From assembly GCA_025458105.1 (NCBI GenBank), contig JALOTD010000002.1, positions 1 through 54,662 on the forward strand: DNA of 54,662 nucleotides, written 5' to 3'. This DNA is from Tabrizicola sp. Its GTDB lineage: Bacteria; Pseudomonadota; Alphaproteobacteria; Rhodobacterales; Rhodobacteraceae. How positions within the stretch are numbered: position 1 is the stretch's first letter; each line of letters starts with the position of its first letter. Shown here piece by piece: positions 52,878-54,662 of this stretch. Made by a program: the position numbers and the translations under genes. The notes below the pieces were generated by a model. The model was not told where the DNA came from and ran no database searches. It saw only the letters and a program-made list of their open reading frames with translations.

Positions 52878-53864
52878 TCAGCCGGGATAGCCGGGTTTCT
52901 GCGACCAGGCCCAGGCATCGCCGATCATCTGTCGCAGGGTCGACCGTTTCGGCTCCCACCCGAGCTCTTCAATTGCCCGGCGCGAGGAGGAAACCAGTGC
53001 CGCCGCATCGCCCGGCCTGCGCGCGCCCATCACCACGGGAACCTCGCGGTTGGTTACCGCCCGGCTGGCGTCAATGACCTCGCGCACCGAAAATCCGTGG
53101 CCGGTGCCCAGACAGAAGACCCCATTGCCCCGACCTTCCAGCAGGTGGCGCAGCCCCAGCACATGCGCCTCGGCCAGATCGGCGACATGGACATAATCGC
53201 GCACGCAGGTGCCGTCGCGCGTCGGATAGTCGGTACCGAACACCGTCAGCGCCGGACGCTTGCCCGCGACCGCCTCAAGCATCAGCGGAACAAGATGCGT
53301 CTCGGGCGTGTGCTGTTCGCCGATCTCGCCCTCGGGGTCCGCGCCTGCCACATTGAAATAGCGGAAGATCACATGGGCCAGACCATGCGCAGCGCCCATG
53401 TCCGCCAACAGGCGTTCGACCGCCAGTTTCGACCCGCCATAGGCGTTGATCGGGCGCTGCGGCGTCTCTTCGGTCAAGAGGACGCCGTCCTGATCGCCAT
53501 AGGTTGCGCAGGTGGAAGACAGAACGATGTTGCGCACGGCGGCAGCAGCGCAGGCCTGGAACAGATTCAGGGCCGAACCGACATTGATCCGCCAGTAGCG
53601 CGCCGGGTCCCGCATCGAGTCAGCCACAAGAGACAGCGCCGCAAAGTGCATCACGGCGACAGGCCGATGCTCGGAAAGCGCCGCGTCGATCGTCGCACGG
53701 TCCATCAGGTCGCCCCGGACCAGAGGCCCCCATTTCACCGCCGCGTCCCAGCCGGTCGAGAGATTATCAAAGGCGACTGGCAGATAGCCAGCCCGCGCCA
53801 GAGCCTTGCAGGCATGCGAGCCGATATAGCCCGCGCCCCCGGTGACCAGCACGCGTTCCGCCAT
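52878..53864 (-). CDS. galE: UDP-glucose 4-epimerase
   Basis: 328 residues, extended SDR. NAD-binding GGAGYIGSHACKALARAG, then LSSTCATYGDQDGVLLTEET with the catalytic Ser/Thr and PINAYGGSKLAVERLL (YxxxK). Other family marks are YFNVAGADPEGEIGEQHTPE, TRDGTCVRDYVHVADLAEAH and GNGVFCLGTGHGFSV. It interconverts UDP-glucose and UDP-galactose for surface polysaccharides. It follows the RTX gene by 20 bp on the same strand, while its 3' end meets the mutarotase-like gene (3-bp gap). Confidence 0.94.
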   Translation of the reverse strand: MAERVLVTGGAGYIGSHACKALARAGYLPVAFDNLSTGWDAAVKWGPLVRGDLMDRATIDAALSEHRPVAVMHFAALSLVADSMRDPARYWRINVGSALNLFQACAAAAVRNIVLSSTCATYGDQDGVLLTEETPQRPINAYGGSKLAVERLLADMGAAHGLAHVIFRYFNVAGADPEGEIGEQHTPETHLVPLMLEAVAGKRPALTVFGTDYPTRDGTCVRDYVHVADLAEAHVLGLRHLLEGRGNGVFCLGTGHGFSVREVIDASRAVTNREVPVVMGARRPGDAAALVSSSRRAIEELGWEPKRSTLRQMIGDAWAWSQKPGYPG

Positions 53865-53884
53865 AGTGACCGGAGTCCCTTTCC

Positions 53885-54662
53885 TCAGATGAACTGGATG
53901 TCATCGACCAACACAGATGCGTCGAAAATCCCCCGGATGTCCAGAGAGGCCCCGTTGCCCAGGTCGATCAATAGCCCGGTCGCGGTCACAGTCGCACCGG
54001 CAAGGACCACCTCGGTCGTCGGCGGTGCCCCGCTCCAGAGCTCAGCCTCCAGCACGATCTTATCCTGGCCATCGGTGAAATCCATGATGACGTCCTGACC
54101 GCCCGAAAACACAAAGACGTCCGCCCCGATGCCACCGACAAGCGTGTCGTTGCCTGAGCCTCCGTCCAGCCGGTCTGCTCCGGTCCCACCCTCCAGACGG
54201 TCGTTGCCGGTTCCGCCCAGAAGCGTGTCATTGCCATCCCCGCCCAGCATGATGTCGTTGCCCTGGCCGCCCGCGAGCCAGTCGAACCCGAAACCGCCAT
54301 CCAGACGGTCATCCCCGGCGTCGCCCAGCAAGACGTCGTTGCCGTCGCCGCCGAACAGACTGTCGTTGTCGTCTCCACCATCCAGCCGGTCGTTGCCGCT
54401 TCCGCCATCCAGCCAATCCGCGCCCCGGTCCCCGGCAAGACTGTCATTGTCTGCGCCGCCGTGGATCCAATCATTGCCATCGCCGCCTGCCAACTGGTCG
54501 TTGCCAAGGCCTCCTTCAAGGCGGTCCGTCCCGCTGCCCCCATTGGCGTTGTCGTTGCCGTCACCCCCGAGGAGCGTATCGTCGCCCTCCTCGCCAGAGA
54601 GGCTGTCGTTGCCCGCCCGCCCGTCCAGCCGGTCGTTGCCCGCCCCGCCATGCAGCCCGTTC
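53885..54662 (-). CDS. RTX calcium-binding repeat protein (N-terminal part outside the window)
   Basis: At least 258 C-terminal residues; the frame is open to the right edge. More than a dozen nonapeptide repeats of the form GGxGxDxLx (GGSGNDRLDGG, GGDGNDVLLGD, GGTGNDRLEGG) bind Ca2+ and form a parallel beta-roll once outside the cell. The end lacks repeats: GADVFVFSGGQDVIMDFTDG, QDKIVLEAELW and a final hydrophobic SVLVDDIQFI, which resembles the C-terminal signal for type I secretion. Catalytic or adhesive domains would lie upstream. The secretion genes are not in the window. Confidence 0.92.
   Translation of the reverse strand, partial: NGLHGGAGNDRLDGRAGNDSLSGEEGDDTLLGGDGNDNANGGSGTDRLEGGLGNDQLAGGDGNDWIHGGADNDSLAGDRGADWLDGGSGNDRLDGGDDNDSLFGGDGNDVLLGDAGDDRLDGGFGFDWLAGGQGNDIMLGGDGNDTLLGGTGNDRLEGGTGADRLDGGSGNDTLVGGIGADVFVFSGGQDVIMDFTDGQDKIVLEAELWSGAPPTTEVVLAGATVTATGLLIDLGNGASLDIRGIFDASVLVDDIQFI

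Noticed and set aside
53885-54662. CRISPR-like or tandem DNA repeat array
   Set aside because: The periodic DNA pattern is explained by codons of RTX nonapeptide repeats in a continuous reading frame.

Overview
The window is about 54.7 kb of GC-rich, densely coded chromosome from an alphaproteobacterium, most likely a member of the Rhodobacteraceae (Rhodobacter/Paracoccus/Gemmobacter-like). Evidence for this is a ChoXWV-type choline transporter, a BioMNY-type biotin ECF transporter, a PutA with a divergent Lrp-type PutR, a Tad/Flp pilus locus whose pilins have the DETGAVTVDW motif, and many short AT-containing palindromes between otherwise GC-rich genes. No insertion sequence, phage gene, CRISPR array or rRNA was seen. 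One tRNA gene (Leu, anticodon TAA) is present. The names come from reading motifs and overall protein sequence; no database search was possible.

Layout. 1-2303: choline/betaine ABC transporter (the binding protein is cut by the left edge, then permease and ATPase). 2304-6297: a palindrome pair, then topA and dprA on the minus strand. 6455-8118: gabT-type aminotransferase and a small glycine-zipper lipoprotein. 8239-10107: bioM-bioN-bioY on the plus strand, meeting head-on a minus-strand operon aroQ, acyl-CoA-ligase-like, thiolase-like (12745-10096). 12883-14740: metF and its divergent LysR regulator metR, with a MetR-like box between them. 14919-18861: a KefB-type antiporter, a DUF1194 protein, an L,D-transpeptidase and an inositol monophosphatase. 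18863-18930: three tandem hairpins. 18934-24900: rhomboid protease, putA, putR and a Rieske oxygenase. 24904-24989: tRNA-Leu. 25101-27528: three poorly characterised genes and a PAS-LuxR regulator. 27637-31186: a 3-oxoacid CoA-transferase operon whose A and B subunit genes are separated by a GSCFA-family gene and an SGNH-like gene.

31189-45040: a lytic transglycosylase followed by a Tad pilus locus (two Flp pilins, a possible decayed third copy, cpaB, cpaC secretin, an OmpA-like lipoprotein, cpaE, cpaF, tadB, tadC, two TPR lipoproteins, prepilin peptidase), closed by an AAA+ ATPase of unknown role. 45108-54662: 5-formyl-THF cyclo-ligase and mgtE, guanine deaminase, an RraB-like protein, a secreted protein of unknown function, 8-oxoguanine deaminase, an SDR dehydrogenase, an aldose-epimerase-like protein, galE, and the C-terminal part of an RTX repeat protein that runs off the right edge.

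How genes work together. Several neighbourhoods suggest linked functions. BioMNY faces a ligase/thiolase pair like the BioY-linked yhfT/yhfS of Bacillus. The Rieske enzyme sits beside PutA/PutR and could feed it demethylated proline betaine. The Tad genes make one secretion/pilus machine. Guanine and 8-oxoguanine deaminases lie within 3 kb of each other. The best candidates for something not yet described are the GSCFA/SGNH pair embedded by 4-bp overlaps in the CoA-transferase operon, the BioMNY-ligase-thiolase group, and the AAA+ ATPase attached to the Tad locus.
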